The translations under genes and the position numbers were made by a program. Positions 12,801-24,529 of a stretch of 64,000 nt of DNA are shown here, piece after piece. This DNA is from Pelomyxa schiedti (taxonomy: Eukaryota > Evosea > Pelobiontida > Pelomyxidae), in the NCBI GenBank assembly GCA_020536535.1, contig JAHLWZ010000838.1, positions 23,765 through 87,764 on the forward strand. The letters are read 5' to 3'. Numbering within the stretch: position 1 is the stretch's first letter; every line of letters starts with the position of its first letter. Below the pieces are notes generated by a model. The model was not told where the DNA came from and did no database searches. It saw nothing but the letters and a program-made list of their open reading frames with translations.

Positions 12801-13414
12801 TTATTCACGCAGTATTTTCACATATAAGTCGCGTCGCTTCCAAACTCTGGACCTGGGTGACCACATTCATTCGCTACTGCCACTCTCGAATTTCTGCATT
12901 TTCACGCTTTGTTTGGAACTTTACTTGGCCCCGTTTCTGTACCGTACTCTCTCGGTCCTATGCTCTTGTCAAACGTATCGTTCTTGGAATCCGTGATGCC
13001 CTTCGATACTTATTCCGAAGTTGCTTCTCTAACCCCTTCTAATTTTACTCACAATCTCAGAAACTGGTGATGCGATGTATTATATTTATCAGATGCTCCG
13101 TCCCCATGTTGCCTCTTTGATGAATGGCTGTGGCAGGGTGTTGAGATGGGTAGGAACAAAACTGAGAGCGGGTTTAAGAGCTGTAGATAGAGTGGTTGAT
13201 GCAATTTGCAGAGCAGGTTGCTAATTGCTTTTCTCAAAGGGGTTAATGTCTTGTAGGATTTGACTTTTTCCTGGCACACCTGTGGCCTTATATCAGGCCA
13301 ATACTGCTTGGGGTTCGCAGTGGTTTAAGATTTTTCTTCAGAACAATTTTCCGAGTCCTGACTTTTGTCTTCCGCGTCATTCTGTACCTTTCTATGACAA
13401 ATGTCCTTCTCTAA
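9872..13414 (+). CDS. Triple ubiquitin-like-domain protein with C-terminal Trp-rich 11-residue amphipathic repeats
   Basis: A 17-nt first exon (9872-9888) joins across a 97-bp intron to give MATSEYITVLISREGERH, a normal first strand of a ubiquitin fold. Ubl1 runs through VPMASQRLVFHGKVLRSDDD to about residue 77. An acidic, Thr/Ser/Asp-rich linker follows, then Ubl2 (IYIKCSG, SSTTVASLKREIQD, KMYAGKPLSDLSSL) and Ubl3 (ESTDTVEDLKLRLSD, GIRLFFKQTELVED). From about 11,310 onward the protein changes to hydrophobic/aromatic, Arg-containing helices. A central block repeats every 11 residues with Trp at a fixed place (NVWRFTTSVAS, NAWRLTTSVSS). The C-terminal exons remain helical and ends FRVILYLSMTNVLL. 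The N-terminal half suggests ubiquitin-pathway contacts. The C-terminal half resembles membrane- or lipid-droplet-binding 11-mer helices (inference). The join near 10,770-10,806 and several between 11,280 and 11,950 are uncertain. Confidence 0.65.
12088..12351 (+). repeat. Eight in-frame 33-bp coding repeats (11-residue Trp repeat)
   Basis: Eight consecutive 33-bp units each encode an 11-residue unit of the form x-W-R-x-T/S-T/S-S/T-V/T-A/S-S-x. Trp is kept in all eight units and Arg after it in six. The DNA of the units has diverged strongly although the peptide pattern is kept, so selection on the protein, and not a recent tandem duplication, maintains the period. The repeats lie inside a single exon. 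Confidence 0.85.
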
Positions 13415-13566
13415 GACAGGCAAAAACAGGTTCCCATACAGGTTTTTCTGCGAGAGAATCTCACCATACCGTGGGTACCACAGACAAGGGTACACATTGG
13501 ATATTCGGCCAAGCGTAAGGCGAAATTACACTCCCCACGGAGTTTTGTATGTTTTGTGACTGCAAA

Positions 13567-14267
13567 TGGCAGCTCACGAACCCTTTCCCAGATATGAGAT
13601 GCAGGATCAAACAGAATATGGCATCTTCATTAGGAACTCCAGTAATCCCCCTTCAGTCTGCCATCTGAAAGTTGATGGCTCTCGCGTTGGATCCTTCTTA
13701 TTGCCTCCAAATGCCGGTGCTTATTCTACCACTCCCTCTCAATTAGTCTAATTTCCTCCTTTTAGCTTGTATCATCACACATCCTTCAGAGGATATGAGG
13801 CGGTTTAAATTTGTTGCCCCAGAAGAGCACGCTCCCACAGGCCCAGTACTTGCAGCAGATGGCGGTGTAATTGCTGCCACGGATCCCAATATCGGCTGTA
13901 TAGAAGGTACCCGAACTCTTACACTGAGGTTGCCCTCACATAAACAAAAAACCTAGCCACCTTTGAACCCACTGGTGACACACACCGCCCATCCCGAAGA
14001 GCCCAGCGTAGAGCAAGGAAGGCTCTCTCCTCATTCAGCTCACCTTTTGCCGCATCCTCAGCAGCCTCAGTAGCGGATGATGAATGGGAATACAACCAAC
14101 CGGCACAGGAACAACAGCAACAGCAAGCTGCACCCGCGGCCGCGTTCTTGGCTGGAGAAACTGTACTTGGATCGTTAAGTGACCAGCGGTTCACTGGTAT
14201 TCCGGCACCTGCAACTGATACCACCAGACAGGTCGTTCTTTCTGTCAGGCTTGTGACACGTGTTTAG
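13567..14267 (+). CDS. Small beta-rich protein of an uncharacterised family with Gln/Ala-rich C-terminus
   Basis: The ATG at 13567 starts MAAHEPFPRYEMQDQTEYG. Two introns can be placed in frame: about 13719-13763, and 13909-13959 (joining GCIEA to TFEPTG). The first 110 residues (YGIFIRNSSNPPSVCHLKVD, GSFLLPPNA, DMRRFKFVAPEE, IEATFEPTG) have the alternating pattern of a small beta-sandwich. I have the impression of bacterial/phage proteins that read 'Y.I.L.N......V.IDG..VG...I', with unknown function. The C-terminal third is Ser/Ala- and Gln-rich (QEQQQQQAAPAAA). The stop TAG at 14265-14267 is 65 bp from the convergent mannosidase. Confidence 0.6.
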
Positions 14268-14332
14268 TGTGGCACGCCTGGTTATGTGTGTTTTTTCTAA
14301 AAAGAAGTGGAAGATAAGTATTTGGGTTTTTT

Positions 14333-17300
14333 TTAGTTTGCTAGACGCGCACGGAATGTACGGAGTTGCATAGGGTTGAGAGTAATAATGCGGTCTTGAA
14401 GGAGGATTGAGCGGGAGGATGTGGGGGATGGTGATTGTGTTGATTTGGTGGTGGTTGCTGCTGTATTCCAAGATAACCGCTTCACACTGGATAGGGCTTG
14501 ATTCCCAGTGATTTGTGTTTCAGTGAGCTGGACTAGGGAAGGGTTAGAAAGCCAATGATTTCGTTGTTTGGGTACCAAAAACAAGGTCGGTGAAAAGGGT
14601 ATCCAAGTTGATGGAGACAGTCTTGGATAATTCACTATCTTCATTCAAGCCGAAAGTGTTTTGCAGTCTAAAAACCACTTCACCAGAATCTGGAATAAGG
14701 TAAGCAAATTGAACAGCAGCACAAATTCTTTACCAAGGGGAAGAATTCCTTCAATGAGTGCATTGTCTGGGAGGGAGTACCTCAATGGTGTGAAGGAAGT
14801 TTTGTACTTGGACACAAACTGGTGAATAGTTAATTGGGGATAGAAAACCGGAAGGGGATTACCGTTGATGGATTGGCTTCCAGACCAAACATGGCAGTGA
14901 ATGGATTGTTAATTATATGTTGAAGTCTACGCATTTGTCTTGCAGAAACAGAAGTATCATTTATAACAAGATAGTGAGTTGCCCTAATAACTGTATTTTC
15001 GTTCAGTGCTTCATCAACACCGCGCGAGTCGTCCTTGAGTAATCGTCTATGTAACATTATTTCAAGCTCTCCACTGCTAAGGCTGCTTGTTCCTTCGGCC
15101 CGATCAACGATAACACTGAGAGTTGTTGGACGTGGGAAGTGGCAAGAGCTACAGACGTTAATTGGGTCGTAGCGTCCTTGATTGCTGCAGCAGATACGAT
15201 CGGGTAATAATTACCTGCCACAGGCTAGGAGACTTAGTGGGGTTCGAAATTGGGGACACAATTGGTACCTCTTCTAAAGTTAAGTCCCATGTTGGCCTAT
15301 AGTCCAAAATCCTTTCCTAGGAAACTAGAAGAATTGTTGATAATAAAGACTTGGGAGCTACCTGCATTTCCATTCCGTTAGAGTCGGTATAGAATTTATT
15401 GCTTGTATCAAGATTCGTAGTATACTTTGTAATGACTTCTTTACCATCCAAGTCAGCAATTTCAATTGGGCCCACAGTAGAAAACACTATACAATGAGTC
15501 GTCAATTGTTTTAAAAGGTTGAGTTTCATAGAACCTTCTACATGAGGTTGACCAGTATAAATGCGGTAGGTTTGCTGGATAAAGGTATTGAAAGTCTAAA
15601 AAGAATCTTCTGTCATTTCTTTGAAAAATGAACAAAGGGATTCGACCTGTCTCACTTCCGTAACCAGAGAACCGGATACTATTGAAACAGTTGCAGTCGA
15701 TGTAAAAATATTGGGAGTCTGCGCTGTTGGGCGGAAAATGTATGCTCCAGAGGCCTGAGAGGATTCCAGGTTCCCGATACTGCCCTTGTACCACATGAAA
15801 TTTTGTGCCACCTTAAAAGAGGAAGTAAAAGTAATATAATTGAACCACGTTAGAAACCTGTGTGATGACCTGTGTCTTCATATTACGAACTTGTTTCAGC
15901 ATACCAGAAGTGCCATCAAAAGTGAGTTCTATGTATTCATTTTTCACAACATAATCAGCCTGTTTTTCCTTAGTTGGCTACGTGGTAGGTGGCGTTTTTT
16001 CTCAAACCTCTGGAGATAGAGTGCGAATTGGTGTATATTCAGCAGTTGAAACAGAGCTACTCAAGAAGTAGGTAGCATAACCCATTGGAGGTACTGTGAC
16101 CTTGAACACCACTGTGTACTTGTTTGAATCATCCGTGAGAACATCTTTACGTGGTCACCAAAAAGGGAACAGGATATTAGGATTACCGCTTGGCTCTGTT
16201 AGGAATACTTGTGCTGAGACACTCTGAAGGGAGGAATCCAGAACTAGTACCCTTAAGACATTGAACAACATAGACTAAATCCTACCTTGGACAACTGAAG
16301 ATGGGACAGGGAATCTAACATATTCTGTGCGTGACCAAGACAGGGTATTATAAAGTACAACTGGTATGAAGTTTCCGGCTGAAGTGGTTTTTGATGTTGC
16401 AGGACAGACACTGACATTTAGCAACGGGCAGAAACTCAGATACGTTGTTTGCCCTGTGGCATTTGCCACCATAATGCCAGCAATGTTTGAAATGGCGTCA
16501 TATGCAGCATTCGTCCCTATATCAAGACGGAGACAATAGTCATCGCAAACGTGCTAGGGAGCGAATGAGCCCATTAAAGCAAAGAACCAAGTAACCAACC
16601 TGCTTTTCAGTTCCCGTAATGCCATCACTAAATTATTCGTTTAAAGAAGGAACAAAGGGAAAGAAAAAAATACTGGTGTAAGCCAACTCCAAGGGCCTAG
16701 ACATATTGAAAAGTAACTAAGTCAGAAATAAACAAGTTTTGCCAGAATTATACCGCTTCCAGGGTTTTTATATTCTTCATAGCAGTAGTAACCTGTGAGG
16801 AAGCCCAAGGTGCCAAGGTATATAAATTGTGGGCTGTGTGCAGAATTGATGTTCTTGATTGCGTGAAACCCTGTTTATGTTAAAAGTTACGCAGTTAGGA
16901 AAAATGAAGCTACCTTTTGTGCTGGTCGACTTGTAAAGTACCCAGTCCAGAAAGAGTGCGCACTATCTAAATGAAAAGAGAAGTAAACTAGTAATATAAA
17001 AACAAGAGACAAACCAGCGTAGGGGAAGAAGTCGTCAGTCTTGACTGACCAAGTAGTTCCATAAGTATTCTGATAAGCATTGACAGCCTTGGGAAATGAG
17101 GGGTGTTGACAAGCTTAATTACAGTACCTCAACATAACGGGAGGGAGTGGAATAAAAGATATTGATATTAGGGTACCGACTAGGAAAGCCCTTCGTTACT
17201 AGACAAGGAATGACAGGATAATAGGAAAAAATACCTCGGATTGGCTTGGATATAAGTCATCAGTTTTTCCATGTTCTGAAAGTTTTAATAGGCGAAAAGG

Positions 17301-18657
17301 CAATTTAGCTTGAATACCTTGTACTCCATGTCAGCATTTTGGAAAAGGAAGTCAGAGCCGAATGGTACAAGAACTGACAGTAGTTAAAAAATACAATACG
17401 GTGCAGATGAATTACGATTGTTAGTTTTGTATGATGTAGACCAACTCATCATCTCATTGTAGAAATTGTCTGCGAGTATGTCAACATTATAGCTGAGCAT
17501 CTTGGGGTCATCAGCAACAGGGTCGTCGCCGCTCTCATACCACATGCCTGAGGGAGAGCCATAGCCACCTGGGAGCAATGAAAAGGAGCTCATGAAATGG
17601 GGTATCTCGTTACTGTGGAATATGGAAGTAAAAAGATCAGTTGTTGGAGCTGTATAAGCATTAGTCCCGCGCCAAATGAATTCCAAGTTTTGTTCGTCAT
17701 GTCGCTTTGCATAGTCTTGATAATCAAGCCTTAAAATCCTCACTCTAGGGAAAAAAGTAGGTAAAAAAATACCTAGCAAAGAATAGGGCATCAAAGCCCA
17801 TCAAAGCAAAAAGGCCGGCAAGGTTTACACTGTGCCCAAATGGGTCTGGGAACTTAATAAATTGAAGTGAATGGAGGAGGAATTTACCAATTTGCCAAGC
17901 AATCCTTGGCGTTACACCGAAAGTTTCTAACAACCATCTATGGCCTAAAAACTGTTAGTTCCACCAAGCAGAGAACTCAATAAAACGACCAAGAGTCATT
18001 TGATCTAGAATCGCGATATAATGGGCAGTGGCCTTGGCAATTTCATTACTGGAATAGTGAAGAGAATTGCCTACCTCATCGTTCATACACCAACCACCAC
18101 TAATAAATTCAAGCTGCCCGCTTGTTACAAGCTCCTGGACCAATTCTTGGGTCGAGGCTGTTTGTTCAGACCACCACCTGGAAAAATTATTAGAAATGTT
18201 TGATGCATAACAAAAGAACCTGGCAAAGAACGCCGTCTCAACATAGATAAACGTTCTGTCGGGATTTTGAGCCAATGCAGAAACAACCTTTCTCATTATA
18301 TAAGCTAGGTGATAAAACAAGACCAATGAAAAATCTCACATTGTCAATGATGTACTGCATTGAAGAAAAGATATTAGAAAGCAATCAAACAGGGGGTAAA
18401 AAACCTGTACACCAGCATATTGAATGGAATTGTTGAGCCCATAATAATACTAACCACTGGGTTAGTCACCAAAAACAGCACCTTCCTATCGTACCTGATC
18501 AACGGTCTTGAGCCACCCCACGTCGTCCTACGTAACGTCAGAGAAGACTCACGTCACGGTAAAAGTAACATACGTGGGTGTGAGGCACGATGTGAACATT
18601 GAGAACAGCACCCGATACTCCCACTGCAAGAGCAACCAATAACCACCACCGTGTCAT
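14333..18657 (-). CDS. Lysosomal-type alpha-mannosidase (GH38)
   Basis: The start ATG at 18657 gives a signal peptide ([16 protein letters not shown]). The GH38 entry motif is rebuilt by splicing: VHIVPHTH joined to [11 protein letters not shown]. The block [18 protein letters not shown] carries the Asp nucleophile, and GGWCMND and [11 protein letters not shown] also fit lysosomal GH38. The C-terminus [17 protein letters not shown] matches the family's final beta domain. The length is in the usual 950-1050 residue range once about twenty short introns are removed. The enzyme removes alpha-linked mannose from glycoproteins in lysosomes or food vacuoles, so it may work with the GH76 enzyme upstream on mannan-rich food (inference). 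The prolyl isomerase gene begins only about 78 bp upstream on the same strand. Confidence 0.92.
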
Positions 18658-18734
18658 TTTGAACCGTTATTCACCTAAAAAAAAAAGATGGCCAAACCCA
18701 CGTTGTTGAAGAGCTGAAGACGAAGGGGATAACC

Positions 18735-19310
18735 CTACATCTTCCTATCCTCGACAAGCAGGATGTGCCATCCGTGTGTTGTTTTAAAAGGCTCTGTGTA
18801 TTTGCCAATGGGTTGTGCGAAGGCTCTGTCTTGAAATGGTCCTACCATGGATCCTGTGGTTTGTTGTGTTGTATAAGTTTGTTGATAATTTTTCATTCAC
18901 AAAAAAGGTGGTTAGTCCGTACCTCGTGCTAGCCATCCGAGATTGCCACCATCTCTGGCCTTGTCCTCAGAATATGTAGAAGCTACGGTTGCGAAAGCCA
19001 TGCCCTCCTTGAGATACAGTTAGTTCTTCAGGTTAATGTCATACATAAATAACCTGCAACTTAGCATACGCCTCCATGATTTTTCCTTGCTTCTCGCACA
19101 AAACGTGTCTGCATTTGCAGTGGTTCGCTGGTTTCACCTTACGATTGGTTACACAGTTTGTTTTTGGTGCATCACAAATCAGCGGCGTACTTTATCAGCA
19201 CTCGACGAAGCAGTCGTAGTCGCGGCAGCAGATTTCCCTTTACCCGATGTAGACTTGCTCGCCGCCGACTTTGGCTTTGGTGCTGCTGCATATGCCTTTG
19301 CCTTGGGCAT
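18735..19310 (-). CDS. PIN4: Parvulin-type prolyl isomerase, Par14/PIN4-like
   Basis: The ATG at 19310 begins [20 protein letters not shown], the basic Lys/Ala/Ser-rich tail typical of Par14. The parvulin domain follows: [18 protein letters not shown], then [36 protein letters not shown], and [12 protein letters not shown] with the stop at 18735-18737. These blocks align one-for-one with human PIN4. The enzyme isomerises peptidyl-prolyl bonds; Par14 acts in the nucleus and in ribosome assembly. The join between the tail (ending SADK near 19190) and HVLCEK (near 19107) does not keep frame with a plain GT-AG choice. The last exons join across about 18920-18852. Confidence 0.88.
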
Positions 19311-19475
19311 TTTATTGAATTGTGATCAGTTTGATGAGAAAGAGATTTCCTCAGCACTGCAGGGGAATTACTGTGAAACCATTGCACGGCGTTGTTGAAT
19401 CTCGGTTGTTTGCCAGTTTGGCATTCTCAAGGAGAGACTCCCCTCAACAGATCTTCCAGTAAATTATAAAAACAA

Positions 19476-21773
19476 ATGTCGAACGAGAAGGCAGGGGGGC
19501 CGGAGACGGCGAAGGACGAAGATCTACCAGATATAAGTGGTGTTGACTGCAGTGACAGTGACGCCACCGACGATGACGACGGCTACGTTGTAGCCGACGA
19601 CAGCAGCGAAAACAGCGAGGAGCCCCTCACGCAAGCCCCAGTTCGTCACACAACCCCGCAACTTGCTCGCAGCACGCAACTGGCTCGTATCCTCAAAAAC
19701 GCTCAAATCGCCAAATCCAAGGCACCCAAAGACGAAGACGGCGATGGCGTCGTTGTTGTTGGCAGCGGCGGCGGCGGCGGCGACGGCTCGGCGGCGGCTA
19801 GTGCCGCAAAAACTTCATCGATGCCAGCAGACCCCTCGCTGCAGACATCTGCAGAAAGTGCAAAGGCGTCATCTGTGACCGATGACGGTGATGGAGTCGG
19901 AAGCGGCGGAGATGGAGATGGAAGTGGAGGTGGAGACGCAGGAGGCAGCAGTGGGAGCGAAACGGCTTCTAGTGAGAATGGTGATGGCGAAGAGAATACC
20001 GACGGCGCCAACAGCGACGGGGACGACGGCGGGAGTGGGACTGAGAGTGGGAAGAGCACGGGTGATGGTCACGAGTTCGATAGTGACCAAGAATTTGTGC
20101 CACCGTCATCGAATGTAGGCAAACAGACAGTACCGATCGCTGTTGAGCTGCACCATCCCCGCGTCCTTAAAAAAGTTCGAAGCAACTACACTGCAGAAGA
20201 GGATGTGGCAATTTTACAGTTCGTCCACGACAATCCAAGTTATGGTGTTCAAGGCAATGCAATTTGGCGATTGCTGGCAGGAAGGGTACCATTCACCTTT
20301 TAGACATCCTCTCTCCCCTTAGTTGATTTTTTTTTTAGTCTGCACAAGGTACCAAACCACACCTGGCAAAGTTTGAGGACTCACTACCGTTACATTAGCA
20401 AGAAGTCTATTCCGCAATTGCAAAATGCGGTGCAGAAGGCGAAGGGAAAGACCAAGCCTACACTTGTCTTGGATAAATCCCCTGTTGCCCAACAGTCCCC
20501 AGCTGTTACCAAAAGTGACACTGGTTCATTAACTACAACAAGTACTACCACTACAGTAGGCAAGAAAATCAGTAATGCTGTTCCCGACATCACTGACGAC
20601 TTGGATATGTTTGATTTTGGGAATGACGCACCACCAGCCAAAAACAGTTCCTTGCCCCGTCCTTCTGGTGGCCACCGTACAGCACCTGTGACTTTTCAAA
20701 GCACTGACCAACCAGCTCCAACATCCCCTCAACCAATTCAGTGGGTACAAAGAAAACGCTCATTAGGTCTAAAACTCAGCACACCCCAGTCTTTAAATCA
20801 AAGCTCACTGGATCAAAGTGCAAACCTGCAGCAAACCAATCCCATCGATGTTGCCCAGATTGTTCAGGCTACAACAGGTCAAAGTGAGCTTTCAGACTCC
20901 ATGCGAAAATCACAAGAAAATGCAATGGAACTTCCACCAACACACACAAAATCAAAAGTGCAACCGTCCACAGTTGAAGGTGGGAAGCAAGCAACCAAAT
21001 CCACAGCGGTTTGTTCGAATCAAAAGAAACAGCCTGCAGCCGCCATTCCACAATCAGAAAGCTCTGGAACAATCCTTGTGGGACAAGATATTCCTATGCA
21101 ACAAGTTCATCACATTCAAAGAACTGAGGTGCCGAAAGCACCGCAATCACTACCACAAGCTCAGCACACACATAAACAAGTACACAGACCACAAGAAAGT
21201 CTTCCACAAATACAACAGCCACTTCACCAGTCACCAGAACTAACAGATGTCAGCAAAACATCTGAATTTGACATAATCAAACCGGAACCAAGTGATGACC
21301 CTACCGACACATGTGCGTTGCATGAAGCAGCACATAGAAATGCCGGCCACATACAGCAGGCAATAAAGAGATCACGTACTTCAATCGATGAGGGTGCTAT
21401 TGAGCAAGTCGTTGTTGCTGCGCAGACATCTGCTGATCGCGCAGCTAGTGGTCTAGTTATAACCGGGTCTATTGAGGCTGCCATAAAACTACTTTCTGGG
21501 CAAGGTGTGTTTCTTTCAAAAGATTCCAATTATTTACTGATACCTAAAAGACCCTGAAGTGAAGCTCTGGACCCAAGCAGAAAATGTACAAAATTTTTTG
21601 ATCATAAAATCGGTGGCAAGTGTCAAATCTAATCTACAATACAGAAGGCACTTATTCACCAAGACTATACTCTATGTAAGACTATTATGTCTGAGTGTGG
21701 ATTCCAGGCTTTCTGCAGTCGATTAGAATTCCTTGGACTCAAAGCAGATGACTACCCTTTCCTACAGAGCTAG
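19476..21773 (+). CDS. RAP1: Rap1/TERF2IP-like telomere protein
   Basis: The start ATG at 19476 opens an acidic, Gly/Ser/Asp-rich 210-residue N-terminus. A Myb/SANT domain follows: YTAEEDVAILQFVHDNP, then GNAIWRLLAGR spliced to VPNHTWQSLRTHYRYI. The 'GNA.W......TWQSLR.RY' pattern is that of the animal Rap1 Myb domain, not ordinary R2R3 Myb. A Gln/Pro/Ser-rich linker leads to a C-terminal helical domain assembled from three exons: SIEAAIKLLSGQ, DPEVKLWTQAEN, KALIHQDYTLCK, and FQAFCSRLEFLG. These match the Rap1 C-terminal (RCT) domain that docks onto TRF2 or Taz1. Introns are about 21506-21552 and 21586-21640. I see no BRCT domain. The role in telomere capping is inferred from the domain pair. 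The stop TAG is at 21771-21773. Confidence 0.82.
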
Positions 21774-22044
21774 TGAACATGCAATTCACCTACCACCTGT
21801 ACTCCATTCAACAAGCAAACAAAAATGTTGAGGCTATAAAGAGGTGACACAACCTGCCAACCAGTTGTCCACAGGCAAAAGCCAACCAAAATTTCACAAG
21901 CATTGGAAATGGGACAACACAAAGGATGTCCCACTTTTTTCTCACCTGTGAAATGCTGGCCCGGGAAAAAAAAGAACTCGGGAGGCAAGGGAAGAAAAAA
22001 GATATTATGGGTTTGTTATTTTTGATTTTGTTTGTCCCAAAAAG

Positions 22045-23442
22045 TTAAAGAACGGATGGTAAGACTGTTACAAGAATGAGTACTATGATAGCTCCACATA
22101 CGGCTGCTGTGATTGCCAGGATTATCCACAGTTTATTACGGGACTTCTTCTGTAGTGTAACTGCTTTTTCAAGTTGCTCAACACCTTGCTCAACTTGTGT
22201 GTCGGCGGATTCTATGTTGGCTTCGATGTTATCTGTGGAAGTGAGACAATGAAGGCTCTTGGCAATGGAAATACCGATCATGTGCCCTTGTTCTTTTACA
22301 ATGGAAGCTAGGTCTCGGAACATTTCGTTCACTTGAACGACCTTAGTTTCAAGCTCCTGGATGCCAGCTTCTCGATCGCGGATCAGTTGTTCATTCCACT
22401 CTCTTTCCTGCTCCGTTTGTTGGAACTCTGCCCTGAGTTTAGTTTTAGATTGATTTGTGAATTTGGAACTACCACAATTCCTTATTTAAAAGAACAGAAA
22501 GGGAAAAACCTTTCCGCTTCAATCAATCGTAGGTCCTCAGCAGCTTTAGTGGCAGTTCTAAAAAGAAGTTAGAAAAAGTGACAAATTCGCAATTCAGACG
22601 TACTCCTCTCTGAATACTGTACTCTGAGGAGTAGCAGTTTGAAATTGCTTCTGTGGTATTGGTAGGTGTTCCTTCTCTGACGCTATGGTAGAGAGATATT
22701 TGAATTTTTCGGCATAATCCACAAAACTCTTTATGGTTCTTCCTTGCTCTCGTTTTTGAGGAGTCTGTTGAGCAGAAGGTGACTGAATGGGAGAAAAAAA
22801 AAGTGCGTGGAGTGAAGTCACACATCAACACTCTTATCCGTGTTCCCAAGCTGCTTGATAACAGCAGTTATGCTACGCATCTGCTCACTCGTTGAAGCAA
22901 CGCAAGCATTTCTATCAAGGGAGCATTCAACAAATTGGTATTGAAATGCAGGATAGCAAACAATTTTGTTCTGTGAGCTTGGGAGTCTTTTGGTGTGCCA
23001 ACGATTTGTATCATCTCTTGCACTCGAGTGACATTCTGTACAAAGTCTGTTTCAACAATGAGCCACAATTAAAGGCCAGACGTTACAATAACAGCAATAG
23101 TAACAATATCAATAAAAAAAGGCCAACCAAGCACAAAAACCACAACTCGGGAGTAGCGGTGGTGCATTGATTATATGACTTTTAATTATGGGATTTAGAA
23201 GGAATATGGCGCGCACCAGTGACCATATTTGGCAACTGAGCAGGGTTTACGCCCCCGGGGGCACCAGCACCCCCGCCACGTGACCCACCACCACCCCCCC
23301 CGTATGTGGACGACGCCGTCACTACCACAACAGGGGGCGACGAGTACACGGGCGTCATGGGGGTGCTCAACGACGTGGCCCCTCCTGATGGCCTCAGCCC
23401 GAACCCCACGCCCCCAGACACCGCCACTTCATCAAAACTCAT
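22045..23442 (-). CDS. Syntaxin (Qa-SNARE, endosomal/prevacuolar type)
   Basis: The ATG at 23442 starts MSFDEVAVSGGVGFG and a Gly/Ser/Pro-rich head. A helical Habc-like region follows (TRVQEMIQIVGT, QAHRTKLFAILHFN). The SNARE motif spans IRDREAGIQELETKVVQVNE and MFRDLASIVKEQG, with Gln at the zero layer expected for a Q-SNARE. It ends in ANIESADTQVEQGVEQLEKA, a KKSRNK linker and one C-terminal membrane anchor (LWIILAITAAVCGAIIVLIL). This order fits syntaxin-7/12/Pep12, which drive endosome and vacuole fusion. Five or more introns are present. The gene is divergent from eL39 and convergent with Rap1. Confidence 0.9.
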
Positions 23443-23764
23443 TTTTTGTTTGGAGTTTTGATAACTGAAATAAAATTGGTGCAAGAATGCAGCTGCCTCT
23501 CGGACTGTCTTCATCTGAAGTGTCACAACAAGGAGGTCATTGCTGCTGGGTGAGCAGGAATGATTCTTGTTCAGTCCTTGGACAAACCTCGGAGGTAAAA
23601 ATACCCAACTGTTAGAAATTCTAACCCCAGCAATTGCGGTCTGACGTGCTGTTTAGATTCGGCAGCCCCGACGACAAATTACAATAAAAAGAAAACAAAA
23701 GGCCAAACCCGCCAGAGGGGATTCACATCGCGTCCTTCGCGCTTTCAGAGTGGTAGAGAGGAAA

Positions 23765-24175
23765 ATGGTGCGTCCATTGGGACTCGTTTTCGTTTCATTT
23801 TTGTTTTTCGTCTCGTGGGGTTTTTTTCCTCCTCCAGAACGGTGCCGTGGTTTTTGACTTTGTTGCAGCCGTCCCACAAGACCTTCAAAATCAAGCGCAT
23901 TTTGGGAAAGAAACAACGCCAAAACCGACCCATCCCTCAGTGGATCCGCCTTCGCACTGGCAACAAAATCAGGTTTGTGTTTCACCCTTAATACCAACGA
24001 TACATTAAATATTGCTCTAACAAACCAAACACGAAAACGAGTATTAATTAAAGGTTCATTTCCGTGAACCTCGCATACACATGTCTCACAATACTACTGC
24101 TTGCACACGCTTAATTTTCTTTGCAGATACAACAACAAGAGAAGGCACTGGAGACGCACTAAGCTCAATCTGTGA
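23765..24175 (+). CDS. RPL39: Ribosomal protein eL39 (60S), with an ATG-only first exon
   Basis: The first exon is just ATG (23765-23767). A 101-bp intron (23768-23868) follows, then exon 2 (23869-23972) encoding [20 protein letters not shown] and [16 protein letters not shown] 154-bp intron (23973-24126) leads to exon 3, [15 protein letters not shown] plus stop TGA at 24173-24175. The result is a 51-residue protein matching eL39 along its whole length. eL39 lines the end of the ribosomal exit tunnel. Both introns are two to three times longer than most in this window. Intron 2 contains a 7-bp hairpin (AGGTTCA...TGAACCT, near 24050-24070). Confidence 0.97.
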
Positions 24176-24529
24176 TCACACTCACTGTTTTCACTTGAAT
24201 AAAGAAATGTGCCTTTAAGACTGTTGCTTATTGGCCCTTTGTTTCAATTCAACACTATACAAACAAGAAACGACCGCAATTTGTCCCACGGCTCTCCTCC
24301 TGTTTTCATTGGTTTCCATTGGCACCCCTTTTGGCAGCCCCTCGATGATTGTCACCCTCTGCCAAGTATCCATGGTTAGAACCAAAAGGGTTTTCTAGGC
24401 ACTTTGCCTCGGTCAGACTGTCCCTTTCCGGGTGTTCTTTAGCTCGGTTACCACACATTGAGGGCTTCCCAGCAGCCTGTACTGTGATCATCAAACAAAC
24501 GAAAAAAAAAACAAATCACCGGTTCAGTC
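24176..24529. other. Intergenic region between eL39 and EDC4
   Basis: These 354 bp hold the eL39 3' end and the EDC4 upstream region. I see no further gene, tRNA or repeat; the short open frames here have no recognisable content. Confidence 0.5.

Noticed and set aside
13744-13763. Apparent 20-bp intron in the small beta-rich protein
   Set aside because: Using the donor at 13719 instead gives a normal-length intron and restores the frame into ACIITHPSEDMRRF.
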